Made by a program: the position numbers and the translations under genes. The notes under the pieces were generated by a model. It was not told the origin of the DNA and did no database searches. It saw only the letters and a program-made list of their open reading frames with translations. Shown here piece by piece: positions 44,240 through 55,981 of a DNA stretch of 64,000 nucleotides. This DNA comes from Cannabis sativa (lineage: Eukaryota > Streptophyta > Magnoliopsida > Rosales > Cannabaceae), in assembly GCF_029168945.1 (NCBI RefSeq), contig NC_083602.1, positions 74,730,600 through 74,794,599 on the forward strand, read 5' to 3'. The first letter of the stretch is position 1, and each line of letters starts with the position of its first letter.

Positions 44240-44720
44240 AACCTATTACGTTCACAGAAGAAGACGCTAAGACAATGTGTTTCCCTCATCATGACCCTCT
44301 TGTCATAGAGACTCCTATCGCCAACACGATTGTGGCTAGAGTCCTTATCGACAATGGGAGTTCTGTGAATTTTCTATTCAAGGAAGCCTTCACGGCCATA
44401 GGCCTCACGGACCGAGATCTCTCGCCGAGTGGTTCCCAGCTCACGGGGTTCAATGGGACAACTCTTATCCCTATGGGAAAAGTGAGGCTCCCAGTCACCT
44501 TGTGCCCAGACACACCCCAAAGCACTTTCAAATACTGCACATTTGTGGTGGTGGACTGCCCAACAACTTACAATGTAATCCTCGGCCGACCGGCCCTGGT
44601 AGATTTTGGCGCGGTCACGTCAATCAGGCCCTTGTGTATAAAGTTCCCTACTCAGGAGGCTGGGATAGGAACCGTGAGGGGAAACCAGGGAGAGGCCAGG
44701 CAGTGTTACAATGTTGCTGC
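44240..44720 (+). pseudogene. Tat-2 aspartic protease domain
   Basis: ITFTEEDAKTMCFPHHDPLV leads into the catalytic VLIDNGSSVNFLF (D-N-G-S). The second conserved element, TYNVILGRPALVDFGAVTS, lies at about 44570-44620. This open region is undamaged and about the expected length for a Tat protease. Confidence 0.9.
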
Positions 44721-44999
44721 CCACCTACCCATACTGATGGTCCGTGAAATTATTGAGCCAGGAATGGCGGAAGAAGAAGATTTGGATCCTCGTGTGGGAT
44801 CCGAAAAAGTTGTAGAACCTATGGAGGATGTCGGGGAAGTATTGGTGTGCGACCTCGATCCCACCAAGGTCCTCCGGCTAAGAAAAAGTCTAGAGCCGGA
44901 GGAAAAAGAAAAAATACTTAAAATGCTCAAGGCAGCCACAGATGTTTTCGCGTGGTGCCAAGGGGACATGACCGTCATAAGTCCCCATGTCATAACCTA

Positions 45000-45723
45000 T
45001 GTCCTTAATGTTAACCCAGACATGCCACCAGTCCAGCAGAAGCGACGCCCCCTCGACTCAGTAAAGGCAGAAGCCTTGGAAAGAGAGGTGGACAAATTAC
45101 TGACCAGTGGCATGATCAGAGATGTGTATTATCCAGAGTGGCTAGCCAATCTGGTACTGGTGCCGAAACCGAACGGGACATGGCGGGTATGTATAGATTT
45201 TACCATTCTAAACAAAGCCTGCCCAAAAGACTGTTTCCCTCTACCACGAATAGACCAAATGGTGGACGCCACCTCCGGGTTCAAGCTATTATCCTTCATG
45301 GATGCATACGTCGCCTATAACCAGATCAAGATGCACATCCTAGATCAAGAGTGTACTAGCTTCAGGACCGATAAGGGGGTATACTGCTACCTGGTCATGC
45401 CTTTCGGGTTAAAGAACACTGGGGCAACTTATCAAGGAATAGTGAACCGGATGTTTAAAGGCCTTCTAGGACGGAACATGGAAGTATACGCGGATGACAT
45501 GTTGGTCAAATCAAAGGCATACGCAAGCCATGCGGATGACCTTGAAGAATGCTTTGAAGTGGTTCGGAGATACGGAATGAAACTTAACCCAAAGAAGTGC
45601 ACTTTTGGGGTCAAATTAGAAAAGTTTTTGGGCTTCATTGTCAGCCAACGAGGGATAGAGGCAAACTTGGAGAAAATTCAAGCTCTCCTAAACATGCCTT
45701 CCCCCAAAAAGCACAAAAATGTA
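45000..45723 (+). pseudogene. Tat-2 reverse transcriptase domain
   Basis: All core motifs are readable without a stop: RRPLDSVKAEALEREVDKLL, LVLVPKPNGTWRVCIDF, LNKACPKDCFPLPRIDQMVD, LLSFMDAYVAYNQIKM, CYLVMPFGLKNTGATYQ, and the intact catalytic YADDMLVKS, then KKCTFGVKLEKFLGFIV. A TAG at 45724 cuts it from RNase H. Confidence 0.92.
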
Positions 45724-45750
45724 TAGAGCTTAACCGGAAAGGTTGCTGCC

Positions 45751-46302
45751 TTGAGCCAGTTTATCTCTCGATCCACAGACAAGTGCATTCCCTTCTTCAA
45801 CATTTTGAAGAAATGCCAAAAATTTGAATGGTCTGACGAGTGCAAGGAGGCATTCAAAAAACTAAAAGAACACATGGCTAAACCCCCGATCCTATCAAAA
45901 CCTGTTCTAGGAGAAGACTTGTTTCTATACTTGGCCGTCTCCGAGAACGCGGTTAGCGCAACCTTAGTACGGGAGGAGGAAAAAACTCAACATCCCGTGT
46001 ACTATGTTAGCAAGCGCATGATAGGGGCGGAGATACGATACCCGGTTATCGAGAAACTAGTTTTTTGCCTCCTAATGGCCTCGAGAAAGCTAAGACCCTA
46101 TTTCCAGGCTCACCCAATTAAAGTATTAACCAACCACTCGCTCCGACAAGTCTTGCAAAAACCAGAGGCGTCTGGGAGACTTTTCAAATGGGCTATGGAG
46201 TTAAGCCAATTTGATCTACATTACATACCACGCACCTCCATAAAAGGATAAGCGCTAGCGGACTTCATCACGGAGTGCCACGAAGCAGAGGCTAACGCCA
46301 GC
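45751..46302 (+). pseudogene. Tat-2 RNase H domain
   Basis: RT connection (FISRSTDKCIPFFNIL, FEWSDECKEAFKKLKEH) and RNase H (LFLYLAVSENAVSATLVREE, HPVYYVSKRMIGAEIRYP, RKLRPYFQAHPIKVLTNHSL, KWAMELSQFDLHYIPRTSIK). Tat-1 has VLTDQPL where this has VLTNHSL, so an acidic residue is lost. TAA at 46249 replaces the Gln of KGQALA. Confidence 0.88.
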
Positions 46303-46720
46303 ATGCCCACGACGCAAGTCCCGGCATGGAAAGTATTTGTGGATGGCGCCTCATACGAAAATGGATTCGGAGTGGGGGTAGCAATGATATTTCCTAACGG
46401 ACTTCGACTCCAAGCAGCCCTACGGTTCGAATTCATAGCTTCTAAGAATGAGGGTGAATACGAAGCCCTGATAGCAGGGCTGAAATTAGCAAAAGTTGTG
46501 GGGGCCAAAAGAGTAGAAGTCTACAGCAATTCATAACTGGTAGTGAACCAGGTATCGGGGAAATATCAAATGCGCGGAGAAAAGATGGTTGCATATATGG
46601 CAATAGTCTGGGAACTGCTCCACGAGTTCACGGACTACAAAGTAGAAAGAATCCCTAGAGAAAAGAACACTCACGCAAACTGTTTGGCTAAGTTAGCTTC
46701 AGACAGTGAAATTGAGAAAC
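46303..46720 (+). pseudogene. Tat-2 second RNase H (aRNH)
   Basis: VFVDGASYENGFGVGVAM, SKNEGEYEALIAGLKLA, VEVYSNS, stop at 46534, then LVVNQVSGKYQMRGEKM, RIPREKNTHANCLAKLAS. Of the four catalytic acids seen in Tat-1, the first Asp and the Glu are kept. The third (SDS to SNS) and fourth (ADAL to ANCL) have become Asn, both explained by G-to-A changes. Inactive. Confidence 0.88.
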
Positions 46721-46849
46721 TAGGGATAGTACCTGTGGAACGCCTTGCGGAGCCAAGCATTAAAGTCAAGAGTACCATAGCAACAGTCGAGCAAGAGCTC
46801 AACTTGATGGTCCCCATCATCGAATATATAACGAAAGGCGAGCTGCCCC

Positions 46850-48039
46850 AAGAAAAGGCACTATCCAGAAGGATACAATATCAAGCGCATCGTTATGTGA
46901 TGATGGACAACATTCTCTATCGAAGAGGACTCAGCATGTCGTACCTAAGGTGTGTATCGCACCCTGAAGCTAAGAAAATTATGCTAGAGGTCCACGAGGG
47001 GTTTTGTAGAGACCATACAGGGGGCCCGAGTCTCTCAAAGAAAATATTGAGACAAGGGTACTTCTGGCCAACTATGAAAAAAGATTGCATAGACTACGTC
47101 CAGAAATGTGATTCGTGCCAAGGGTTCGCGAACATACCTAGAGCTCATTCCAATGAAATTACCCTGATGACTAGTCCCTGGCCCTTTGCGATGTGGAGAA
47201 TAGATCTTATTGGGTCCCTGTCAACAGGAAAGGGAGGGGTAAAGTATGCGATAGTAGCAGTAGACTACTTCACAAAATGGACAGAGGTTGAGCCCATGAA
47301 GACCATAACTACTAAAAAAGCACTAGACTTTGTTATCAAAAATATAGTGTGTCGATATGGCTTGCCTCACAATATAGTCTCAGACAATGGAAAGCAGTTT
47401 GACTGCGAAGAATTCACCGATTTCTGCGATTAACACGGAGTCATCAAAAGCTTCTCCGCAGTGGCAAGGCCACAAACAAACGGACAAGCAGTAGCGGTAA
47501 ATAAAATCCTAAAAGTCACCCTAAAGAAAAAGCTGCTGGCCTGCAAAAACAATTGGCCCGAAGAATTGCCAAGAGTGTTATGGGCCTATCGGACAACCGC
47601 AAGAACCACAACCGGTCACTCGCCATTTTTAATGGCATATGGTTGTGAGGCAATGGTCCCAGTGGAAACGTTATTCCCATCCCACTAGAGAACAACTTAT
47701 GATCCAACAAAAAATAAGGCTATATTACAAGAAGCGCTGGATCAGATTGAGAAACTTCGGGATGAGTCTCAAATACGAATGGCGGCTTACCAAAAGAAGG
47801 TGACTAAGTACTTTAACTCCAAGGTTAAAAGTAGAAAATTCACTATTGGTGATATGGTCCTAAGAAGAGTCTTCCCAGCCACTCAAGAACCCAGAGTGGG
47901 GGTACTTGGGCCAAATTGGGAAGGACCATATGAAATCGAGGATGAGATCGGCTCCGGGACCTACAAGCTAAAGAGAATGGACGGAACCATGGTGCCTAGG
48001 GCGTGGAACGCTGATCACCTCCGAAAGTATTACCAATAG
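46850..48039 (+). pseudogene. Tat-2 integrase domain
   Basis: H2C2 finger (EVHEGFCRDHTGGPSLSKK ... CDSCQ), WRIDLIGSLSTGKGGVKYAI with the first catalytic Asp, NIVSDNGKQFDCEEF with the second, stop at 47431, then RPQTNGQAVAVNKILK, where the third residue, normally Glu, is Val. The C-terminal domain runs to the true end (TGHSPFLMAYGCEAMVPVET, NWEGPYEIEDEIGSGTYKL, HLRKYYQ). Stops at 47431 and 47686. Confidence 0.9.
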
Positions 48040-48432
48040 TCAGAAAATGTAAACTTAGGCTTTGTTAAGAAAATTTGTACCAAAAAGTATATGCAGCCTC
48101 CAAATTCATGTATAAAGTTAACACCTTAAAAACAATTTTTTCATGCCACTCAAGGTGGTAGTAAGGCATACCACACGAACAAATGTAAAACAAGCTAAAA
48201 GTTTAGCAAAGTTAAGCAAAATATGTATTTAAGCAAAATATGTGTTTAGACATAAATGTAAAGATGTCCTGACCCAATAACAGGTCCTAAAAAAACATTA
48301 AGGGCCTGGGGACAGGCCTTAAAATTGTCTCCCCTTAAAGATAATAATTAAAATTGTCTGAAAAAAAGGGAAAAAAGGCTGTAAATAAAAAGAAAAAAAA
48401 AAGAAGATAGTGATAGTGATAAACTGGTTGGC
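48040..48432. other. Spacer between convergent Tat-2 genes
   Basis: 393 bp between the sense gag-pol stop and the antisense gene stop. It has short repeats (AAGCAAAATATGT twice near 48215-48245). A G/C hairpin, GGCCTG against CAGGCC, lies near 48303-48318. Poly-A/T tracts follow at 48360-48405, read as pyrimidine-rich on the minus strand. It presumably holds the 3' ends of both transcripts. Confidence 0.6.
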
Positions 48433-49023
48433 TTAGTCAATGCGGGGTGGAAGACGAGGCCCCCTACGCTCCTCGAGCAAGGCGTCAAGTCTCTTCTTCT
48501 TCTCCCAGAAGCGAACAAGGACCTCCTCAGGCTTGGGATAAAAATCAAGCTTGATGTTCTGGGCGTTTGTTTGCCAGGCCATGAAGACGCCATCATCAAA
48601 GCGCTTTGTGCAGTGCTTGCAGACAACAGGGGCGAGGAGTTCATCTCTTTTATCCTTTTTCAAGGCTTGATCTTTGAAGTCCCTCAGCTCCTTCACCTCC
48701 ACGGTCAAATTGGCCATTGACTGCAAGTCTGCTTGGTGCAGCTCCTCCATTGATTTCAGCCTTGTGGTTAGCTCCTCCACAGCCTCCTTGGCTTCCCTCA
48801 GCTCGCGCTTGGCCTTGGCCATTGCCTCGCCTTGAACCTTTAGCTCCTCCTGGTGCCTCTCCTCCGCTATAGCTTCCCTCTGTTGGGCCTCCTCCCGGAA
48901 TTCTCTCCTCTCAGCCGCCAAAACTCGCAGACTCTTTATGGCCTCGTCCATGCCCCCAAATTCAGACTTGATGTACGCGTAGTCTATCAGGGTCTTTGAG
49001 AGGCGGCCGGTCTCTGCGGTAAT
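48433..49023 (-). pseudogene. Antisense gene exon 5 (coiled-coil C-terminus)
   Basis: Open from the acceptor to TAA at 48435-48433. It begins ITAETGRLSKTLIDYAYIKS and passes the ATG at 48951. A long Glu/Lys/Arg/Ala-rich stretch with heptad character follows (EERHQEELKVQGEAMAKAKR, LKSMEELHQADLQSMANLTV), a probable coiled coil. It closes with KHCTKRFDDGVFMAW and a basic tail ending LPPRID. No stop interrupts this exon. A coiled coil in this position suggests self-association, but that is inference. Confidence 0.78.
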
Positions 49024-49105
49024 CTGAAAAAGAAATCAAGAATGAGGTCGAATGACTTAAGACAAAATACAAGCAAAAAGAGAGGAATGAATCACAAAAA
49101 GTTAC
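49024..49105 (-). other. Intron 4 of the antisense gene
   Basis: 82 bp, GTAACTTTTTG...CTTTTTCAG on the minus strand. Exon 4 ends GCTGCG and exon 5 starts ATTACCGCAGAG, phase 0, joining two open frames. The T-rich 3' end and AT content fit a plant intron. Confidence 0.8.
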
Positions 49106-49791
49106 CGCAGCCATGGCAGCGCTGATATCCTGAACCTAGTAAATAGAGTTTGTGGAGGCACAGGTTGCATATCTTTTGGCTGGGAGTTGGGTCAAATGGG
49201 AGACAAACTGGCTAGTTAGCTCGGAGGCAAAGGGAGCGAGAGCCGGACCGACGAAGCGATTGAACCAATCCGTCAGGGGGTCCATGTTCAGATCCCAAGC
49301 GCTTTTGAAGGCCTCCTCGCGTAGAGAATTTTGTTGGGCTTCCTGCAAGACTTTCTTCAGGGCTTCCACCTCAACATTTCCTCCGCTATACTCATCCATG
49401 GCATAGTTATGTTTGGCAATTCAGAGTTGTTGCCTCTCCTCGTTTGCGAGGACTGGAGTAAGAGTAATGCCAAGAGGCACGGTGTACTCCTCTGCCTCGG
49501 GAGGAATCCCTGAGTCTACGCTAATGGCTGGGGTGTCCTTCCTCCTGGGCCTCTTGGAAGACTCAGCCTCGACCATTTTACCCTTGCGCTTGCGGTCAAG
49601 GGAAGCCACAGTCTCGCCCTCCTCCTCCTCTTCATCCTCCCCTTCCTCGTCGATCAAGACGATTGTGCCTAAGGGGGCATTGGAAGACGACCTCCCCGGG
49701 GTCATCATTTGGGCAGGAGCTAGAGGTAGAGAAGAGTCCGGGCTGTAAGTCTCAGCGAGAGTCGCTAGAAGGTCTTCCATTGGTCTGGCTG
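49106..49791 (-). pseudogene. Antisense gene exon 4
   Basis: Starts CAGCCAGACC after acceptor TTTTTGCAG. It encodes RPMEDLLATLAETYS, a Ser/Pro stretch, the acidic run DEEGEDEEEEEGE, then a basic cluster (RKRKGKM, SKRPRRKD) that looks like a nuclear localisation signal. TGA at 49423-49421 sits where CGA would give Arg. The frame continues (AMDEYSGGNVEVEALKK, DPLTDWFNRFVGPALAPFAS) to TAG at 49138-49136 and then to the donor at 49105. Confidence 0.75.
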
Positions 49792-49873
49792 CTGCAAAAA
49801 GGAACAAACAAAAATGTTAGAACGACTATAAGAAGGCATGCGCCTAACAGCAAAACAATAAAGCTAGTCCTAC
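49792..49873 (-). other. Intron 3 of the antisense gene
   Basis: 82 bp, GTAGGACTAG...TCCTTTTTGCAG on the minus strand. The donor follows CAGG and the acceptor precedes CAGCCAGACC. Phase 1 on both sides restores one frame. Confidence 0.8.
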
Positions 49874-49925
49874 CCTGACTCTCTAACTCAGCCCTAGCAA
49901 AGTCTTGAACTACAACGCTAGCTTC

Positions 49926-51813
49926 TGTTGGGTTTTATGCGGTAAATAAAACTCATTTCAATATAATCAGATTTACTTATTAATATAGATCAGAAATAAC
50001 ATTTAATGTTGCATGGTTCACATGATTTATTTCATGATTATATATAATGTATAAATTCATCTGAAACCCTTTTCACATACTTGATCCTGTTTATTGTGCC
50101 GTCAACACATTGGAAAGTAAACATGACTATGTGAATAAAGTTTCCTAGATTTATCAGACATAGGGTTTTACTGATATGATAATCTACAACAGAGTTTACT
50201 TGCATTTGGAGAAGTGCTATGTTCTTTCTAGAGCATTGGTTAAAGTAAAGCTCAGGTTGGATGCATGGAGTATGCATCGGAAGGGACCGATATTGAACTT
50301 TGACTTAGATTTAATTAAACTTACCGTAAGATCTATTCAAGTCAATATCGCCAAGTTGATCCTAGATCAAATGTTCTTAATCCTGTTATGATTAGGCTCA
50401 ATCTTGAAAGGCTATTCGTGTTCTTTGATTTGTTAGTTAAGCCTACTTTTAGGTCAGGGTGATACGTACATTTTGGGAACACGGTAGTACAATTGAGTGG
50501 GTGCGCTATCATAAACATGGAATCTATAGCTTCTATCTGGCGAATAGTAAGCAAAGGATGATCTCCTTCGAGCTTGACCAAACGAACATAAATGGTGGAG
50601 TACTCATTTCACATAAGCTGAAATATCATTTATACGGGGTCAAGTGTTTTAAGGATAAAATACATTGTAGGGTGTAACGGTAATTTAATCCCTTTACAGT
50701 GTAGATCATTCATATAGAGGATCATTGATCACATTAGGATTATAACAATGGATAACTAATGATGTGTCTATATGGTGGAACATATAGAGCATTCTATATA
50801 CTGAGAGTGCAATTCTAAGTTCTATGCTTGCATTCAACGAAGAATTAATAAGTTAGTGAATTTTAGTGCTAAATTCTTAATCTACTTATTGGAAGCTCGG
50901 TTATATAGACCCATAATCCCCCCACTAGTTGAGATAATATTGCTTGTAAGACTCATGTAATTGGTTTTGATTAATCAATTATAATTCTCAAACTAGACTA
51001 TGTCTATTTGTGAAATTTTCACTAAGTAAGGGCGAAATTGTAAAGAAAGAGTTTTAGGGGCATATTTGTTAATTATGATACTTTGTATGGTTCAATTAAT
51101 AAATATGATAAATGACAATATTATTTAATAATTATTTATATTTATTAAATAGTTAGAATTGGCATTTAAATGGTTGAATTAGAAAATTGGCGTTTTTGAG
51201 AAAATCAGATCCAGAAAAGATAGAACTACAAAATTGCAAAAAGTGAGGCCCAAATCCACTTGTATAGGGCCAGCCACTTTTGTACGAAATTTAAACTGAT
51301 TTTTACATTATTTTAATGCCAAATAATTCAAACCTAACCCTAGTGGAATGCTATAAATAGATAGTGAAGGATTCAGAAAATTTACACTAAAATTTCTACA
51401 CTTCTGATTCAGAAAAAACTGAGCCTTCTCTCTCCCTATCTTTGGCTGACCCTTCTCTTTCTCCTTCCCTCTTCAATTTCGAAAATCTTAGTGTGAGAGT
51501 AGTGCCCACACACAGCAAGTGATACCTCAATCATAGTGAGGAAGATCGTGAAGAAAGATCATCAGCAAAGGAGTTTCAACATCAAAGATTCAGAGAAAGA
51601 GATCCAGGTTCAGATATTGATAATCCTCTGCTACAGAAAGGAATCAAGGGCTAGATATCTGAACGGAAGGAGTCATATTATTCCGCTGCACCCAATGTAA
51701 GGTTTCTTAAACTTTATATGTGTTTAATTTATCGTTTTAGAAAGTTCTTATTTAGGATGTTAATAAACATACTTGTGAGTAGATCTAAGATCCTGGTAAA
51801 ATAAATTCTAACA
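49926..51813 (+). mobile_element. Copia-3 5' LTR
   Basis: 1,888 bp, starting TGTTGGGTTTTATGCGGTAA (the sister and other family members have CCC for CGG). TATA box at 51352-51359. The LTR inverted repeat reads TAATTGGTT/AATCAATTA (50958-50981), one base changed to a G-T pair. A PBS-like TGGCCTCAGAGCC follows at about 51818. Confidence 0.95.
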
Positions 51814-54800
51814 ACTGGCCTCAGAGCCATGGTAATTGATTTACTTGCAAGAAATTTGGACTTTAAAACGATTGTTTGTATGTTTTTTGGATGGTATCAT
51901 GTTGTATTGAGTGTTATTTGATGATTGATTGATGTTTGTAAATTTCGTGAAAAATAATTGCGATTCTGTTTCTGGCATTATTTTTATTGGATAGTATGGA
52001 AAAAATTAAGCAAGTTAGCCTTTTACAGAACTCAATTTCGATTTTATTTGAATTAGTTATGAATTTTTGAAGATTTGAAAAAAATCGGAGCTGTGCTGAA
52101 ATTTTCCTGCGATCGCGAAAACTGTCCGTACAGCTCACAATTTTTTCGTTTTTCTTCGATTTTACATGCTTTTTCATGGAATTAACTTCCGATTTTTTGT
52201 GTAGTTCTATATATATACTATTACTATTCCTAATTCAATTCTAATTATCATTTTGAATTAATTTAATATTTTTTAAATTTAATTCAAGATATTAGTGTAA
52301 TTTGAATTTGAATAGAATTAGTATCTATCTTCTTGCTTAAAAATCTATCTTATTTTTAAATTTGATTATATCTTATCTTATTTTTAAATTTAAGGTCAGA
52401 TTTTATATATATTTTTTTAAATTAAATCTTTTTTAGATATTTTGACCTTATTTAAATTTAAAATAAGATAATTATAATCATGTAATTTTAAATAGATGTA
52501 AGATATTTTGCTAACTTTTAAATTTTGTTATTTTATTTATTTAAATTAAATTTAAAATCTGAAAAGATATTTAACTTATCTTTTCTAATTTTTATTTAAT
52601 TTTTTTATTTATAAAATAACATTTAAATTTTAAAAGGAGTTAGCAAATTTTGAAATGATATTTAGGTTGGTTGAAACCTAATTTTTCAAAATTGTAGGTT
52701 TAATTTTAAATTTTTTTTAAATTTCGAATTTTCAAATTTTTTTTAAATTTTCAAAAATTATTTTTTATTTAATTAATTATTTCGAAATTAATAATTTAAT
52801 TTAAAATTAAATAAATCCTACATCCAACTATCCAACTAACCTTGTTGCAGGAGTATGTGTTTTAGCTTGTGTGTAAGTTTTCAAAACCTATTATTACTTG
52901 ATTGCAAATAGCCATGGTTACCTTTTGCCAGATCTATTGATCTGATGGCTCCCTTGGTCAAGATAATAATTTGTAACAGGTATATTTACAAACTTCTTTC
53001 ATCTGTGTATGACCTAGCAACATGATAGGACCCATCCAAAGTGTGCCTATGTGAGCCTATGTGTTTAATTTTATTATAGATGCATATAGGTTGTTGTTGC
53101 TAAATAAAATAGCATAGTTCTTGATAGATTTTATTTAGGCCCATTTAGTTTTTGGGCCTATTCAATTAATAACAGTTGTTCATTTTAAGGTTAAATTCCT
53201 CTCTTTTGGGCCTTGTGTGAGAGTTGGGAGCCATAGAAGTGGGTACGACATACTGAACCCAGCACCCCCTCACATGAACCACCCCAATTGTGAAGGCCCA
53301 TTTGCGCAATTTGAATAACTGCATGTACTAGGTTAATTAAATTAGTTTAACCTAATAAAATTGATTAGCAACATAATTAATTTCATTTATTTTGAAATTA
53401 ATTTAAGAAAATTATAGTTTAAAGAATTTTTTATTCTAAGCTAAACTATATGTATTTTCTTGTATTTAATTAAATATAGAATTATAACCATCTAGATTCT
53501 TTCTGGAGCTTAATTTAAATTTTTCATTAAATATTCCTATTTAAGTTGATATTTAGTTATCTTCAACTAACCAACTTAAATCTGAATATCTTTTGGATTT
53601 AAAATTTCAAAATTAAGTTGAGGAATTTTAGGCATTGGTTATTAAGGTTCTTTAGATATTTTTTAAGTTAATATCTTTTCGAATATTAACTTAAAATGGA
53701 ATATTTTAGATATTTTTTAAGTTAATATCTTTTCGAATATTAACTTAAAATGGAATATTTTCAAATTAAGTGGTTACAACTTAATTTTTTATATTTAATT
53801 AAATTTAAATTTGAAAAATATTTAGGTTCTACATTTTTTCTAATACAACCTAAATTAGATATTTTTTCAAATTTTGTGGAAAAGATACTTAGTCAAATAA
53901 GATATTTTCTAGATAGTTATTTCTAGACTACTTATTATTTCTAATATTAAAATAGGAAAATATTATAAATTGTGAAATTAATTATTTAAATAATTAATTT
54001 TGGTACAATTTATTTTAACTATATTTTTTCCTAGTATTAAACTAGAGATTAATAATTAAGCCTTCTCTACACTTAATTATTTATTTCTTGAATTTAATAC
54101 ATTTAATTAATTTGAAAAATTAAATATCTAAGTTGATTTTCATCATGATACTTAAATATTTATTTTTCATGACACTTACTTAAATAGAAAATTATTTTTA
54201 GTTGAAATTTATTTTTTCAACTAAATTTAAATAATTTTCAAAATATATTTTTTCTTTATTTTATTAATCAAATTTCGAAACTGCATTTCTTAAATGCTGG
54301 AATTTCGAATTTTATTTGAAAAATAGATTAAAGTTGTAAATTATTTATTTTAATTTTGGACCAACTTAAATCAATGATTTTTTCATTAATTGATTAATTT
54401 AAAAATAAATTGTATTAAAATATATTATTAGAAATTGAATTAATTAGTCAAAGAAAAATCTAGATAGGTGATATTTTTGCTTGAAGTATTTTTCTAGTGT
54501 ATTTAATTAAATAGAAAATTAATATTTAAGTTGATTTTCATCATCATACTTAAATATTTGAAATTTTTCTTATATATATTTAATTAAATAGGAAAATTAT
54601 ATTTTTTGTTGTAAATTAATTTTATTAATTAATTTTGGGCCAACATTAAATTAGAATAACTTTTCCAGGATTTATTTTTTATTTTAATATGCATTTTTCG
54701 AAAATTGTATTCTTAAATACTTTAATTTTTCGAAATGCAATATATATTTATAGAAAATAAAATTTGAGTTGTAAATTAATTTTGTAACAACTTAAATTGA

Positions 54801-55010
54801 ATATTTTTCTAAATATTTATTGGAAATTATTACTAAGATGGAAATAATTCATGTTATTTTCATAACCATCTAAGTAAAAATTTATAAATATTAAATTAAA
54901 ATTTATATTTAGAATTTTTCATTCTAAATTGAAAATTTTAATTAAATAAATATATATTTAAAATAAATAGAATAAATAAAGAGAATCAAAGAAAATACAA
55001 CTCTTTTTAA
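51814..55010 (+). other. AT-rich noncoding interior of Copia-3
   Basis: The layout is as in Copia-1/2 but diverged, with only a short GC segment near 52108. The conserved ~100-nt block lies at 53200-53305 (GGGCCTT 53208-53214, AAGGCCC 53293-53299). A local 54-bp tandem duplication starts at 53651 and 53705. No ORF. Confidence 0.8.
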
Positions 55011-55780
55011 ATAATGAGCTTTATTATTAAGATATTCGATCTCCATTGTGGGTTTTACACCGCGTTTGTTTTAGTGAGTAATCCTCCCTAATGGAGGAAC
55101 GTTCATTAGCAATTTCGCACCGTTTAACCTCGCATGATAAGTAGTTTGTAAGTGTTTTGTATGGTATGGATCACCCTAATGGTGGCGACCATACTTGACT
55201 TGCAAATTATGAAACAATGGTGGAAGCTCATAAGATAGAATTGCCTTGACTCTCGCCTAAACGGGACAACGCTGAATTCCAATCTTGATCGAATAAAAGG
55301 TTGCTAGAATGTTTAACATTTTAGACGAGTTGACAACTCTATTCAATGAATGGTAGCTTTGACTCTCGCCTAAACGGGACACTGATATCAGTTTGTTGAA
55401 AACCTTGGAAATTATTTAGGATTGTAAGTTTTAGTATTTTCACTTGTCATTCCTACTTGCTATATGTTTATAATTTCTGAATTATGTATGAGTTTATATT
55501 GAACCATGTTATTTTCTGTTATTAAGTTGTAGTTTAATTTCGAATCTTCATTGTTGGTCTAACTTGGCTTGTTTATCTAATGAGATAAATCCCTAGTGGA
55601 TTTTCACCATTAGACATACATAATAGTGTTAGATCTCGAAAGATAAATATTGTATATGCGACATCTAGTTGTTCATCAATTGATGACACCTTAGACTAGT
55701 ATTTTTACGATGTGAAACTAGAAGATTGTATAAATAAGATTACTTTGACTTTCGCTAATCGAAGCATCGTTGGATTCTTA
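55011..55780 (+). other. Duplicated inverted-repeat module, Copia-3
   Basis: CCTCC/GGAGG at 55083-55097. The long hairpin at 55145-55206 pairs GTATGGT with ACCATAC and TTTGTAAGT with ACTTGCAAA. CTAGTGG/CCATTAG lies at 55593-55613 (one G-T pair). ATATTGTA/TACGATGT lies at 55647-55713 (two G-T pairs). Same order and spacing as in the other copies. Confidence 0.72.
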
Positions 55781-55981
55781 TTTTAAACGAAATTATCCTA
55801 ATTCCTCTTAGCTTATTCATTTCGAATTAGCTCAATAACATATCATTGGATGAATGGTCTATAAATCATTTCATGTCATTCTATATTTTCTCTTAAGAAA
55901 TTAAATGACGCATATGATTATAATCCTGAAATTCTATTCCCAATTGATATAAATCCTCAATCTTAGAAGTCTCCTACTTGT

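Larger units (their letters stand above)
42040..48039 (+). pseudogene. Tat-2 gag-pol polyprotein, one frame with in-frame stops
   Basis: From ATG 42040 to the final TAA at 48037-48039 every domain lies in the same reading frame, 2,000 codons long, with no net frameshift. Eight stops interrupt it: 42985 (TGA), 43114 (TAA), 43126 (TGA), 45724 (TAG), 46249 (TAA), 46534 (TAA), 47431 (TAA) and 47686 (TAG). At 45724, 46249 and 46534 Tat-1 has Gln, and at 43126 Arg, so those four are C-to-T changes. Domain order is gag, zinc knuckle, protease, RT, RNase H, aRNH, integrase. Gag and pol being fused without a separating stop fits the Tat lineage. Non-functional. Confidence 0.95.
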
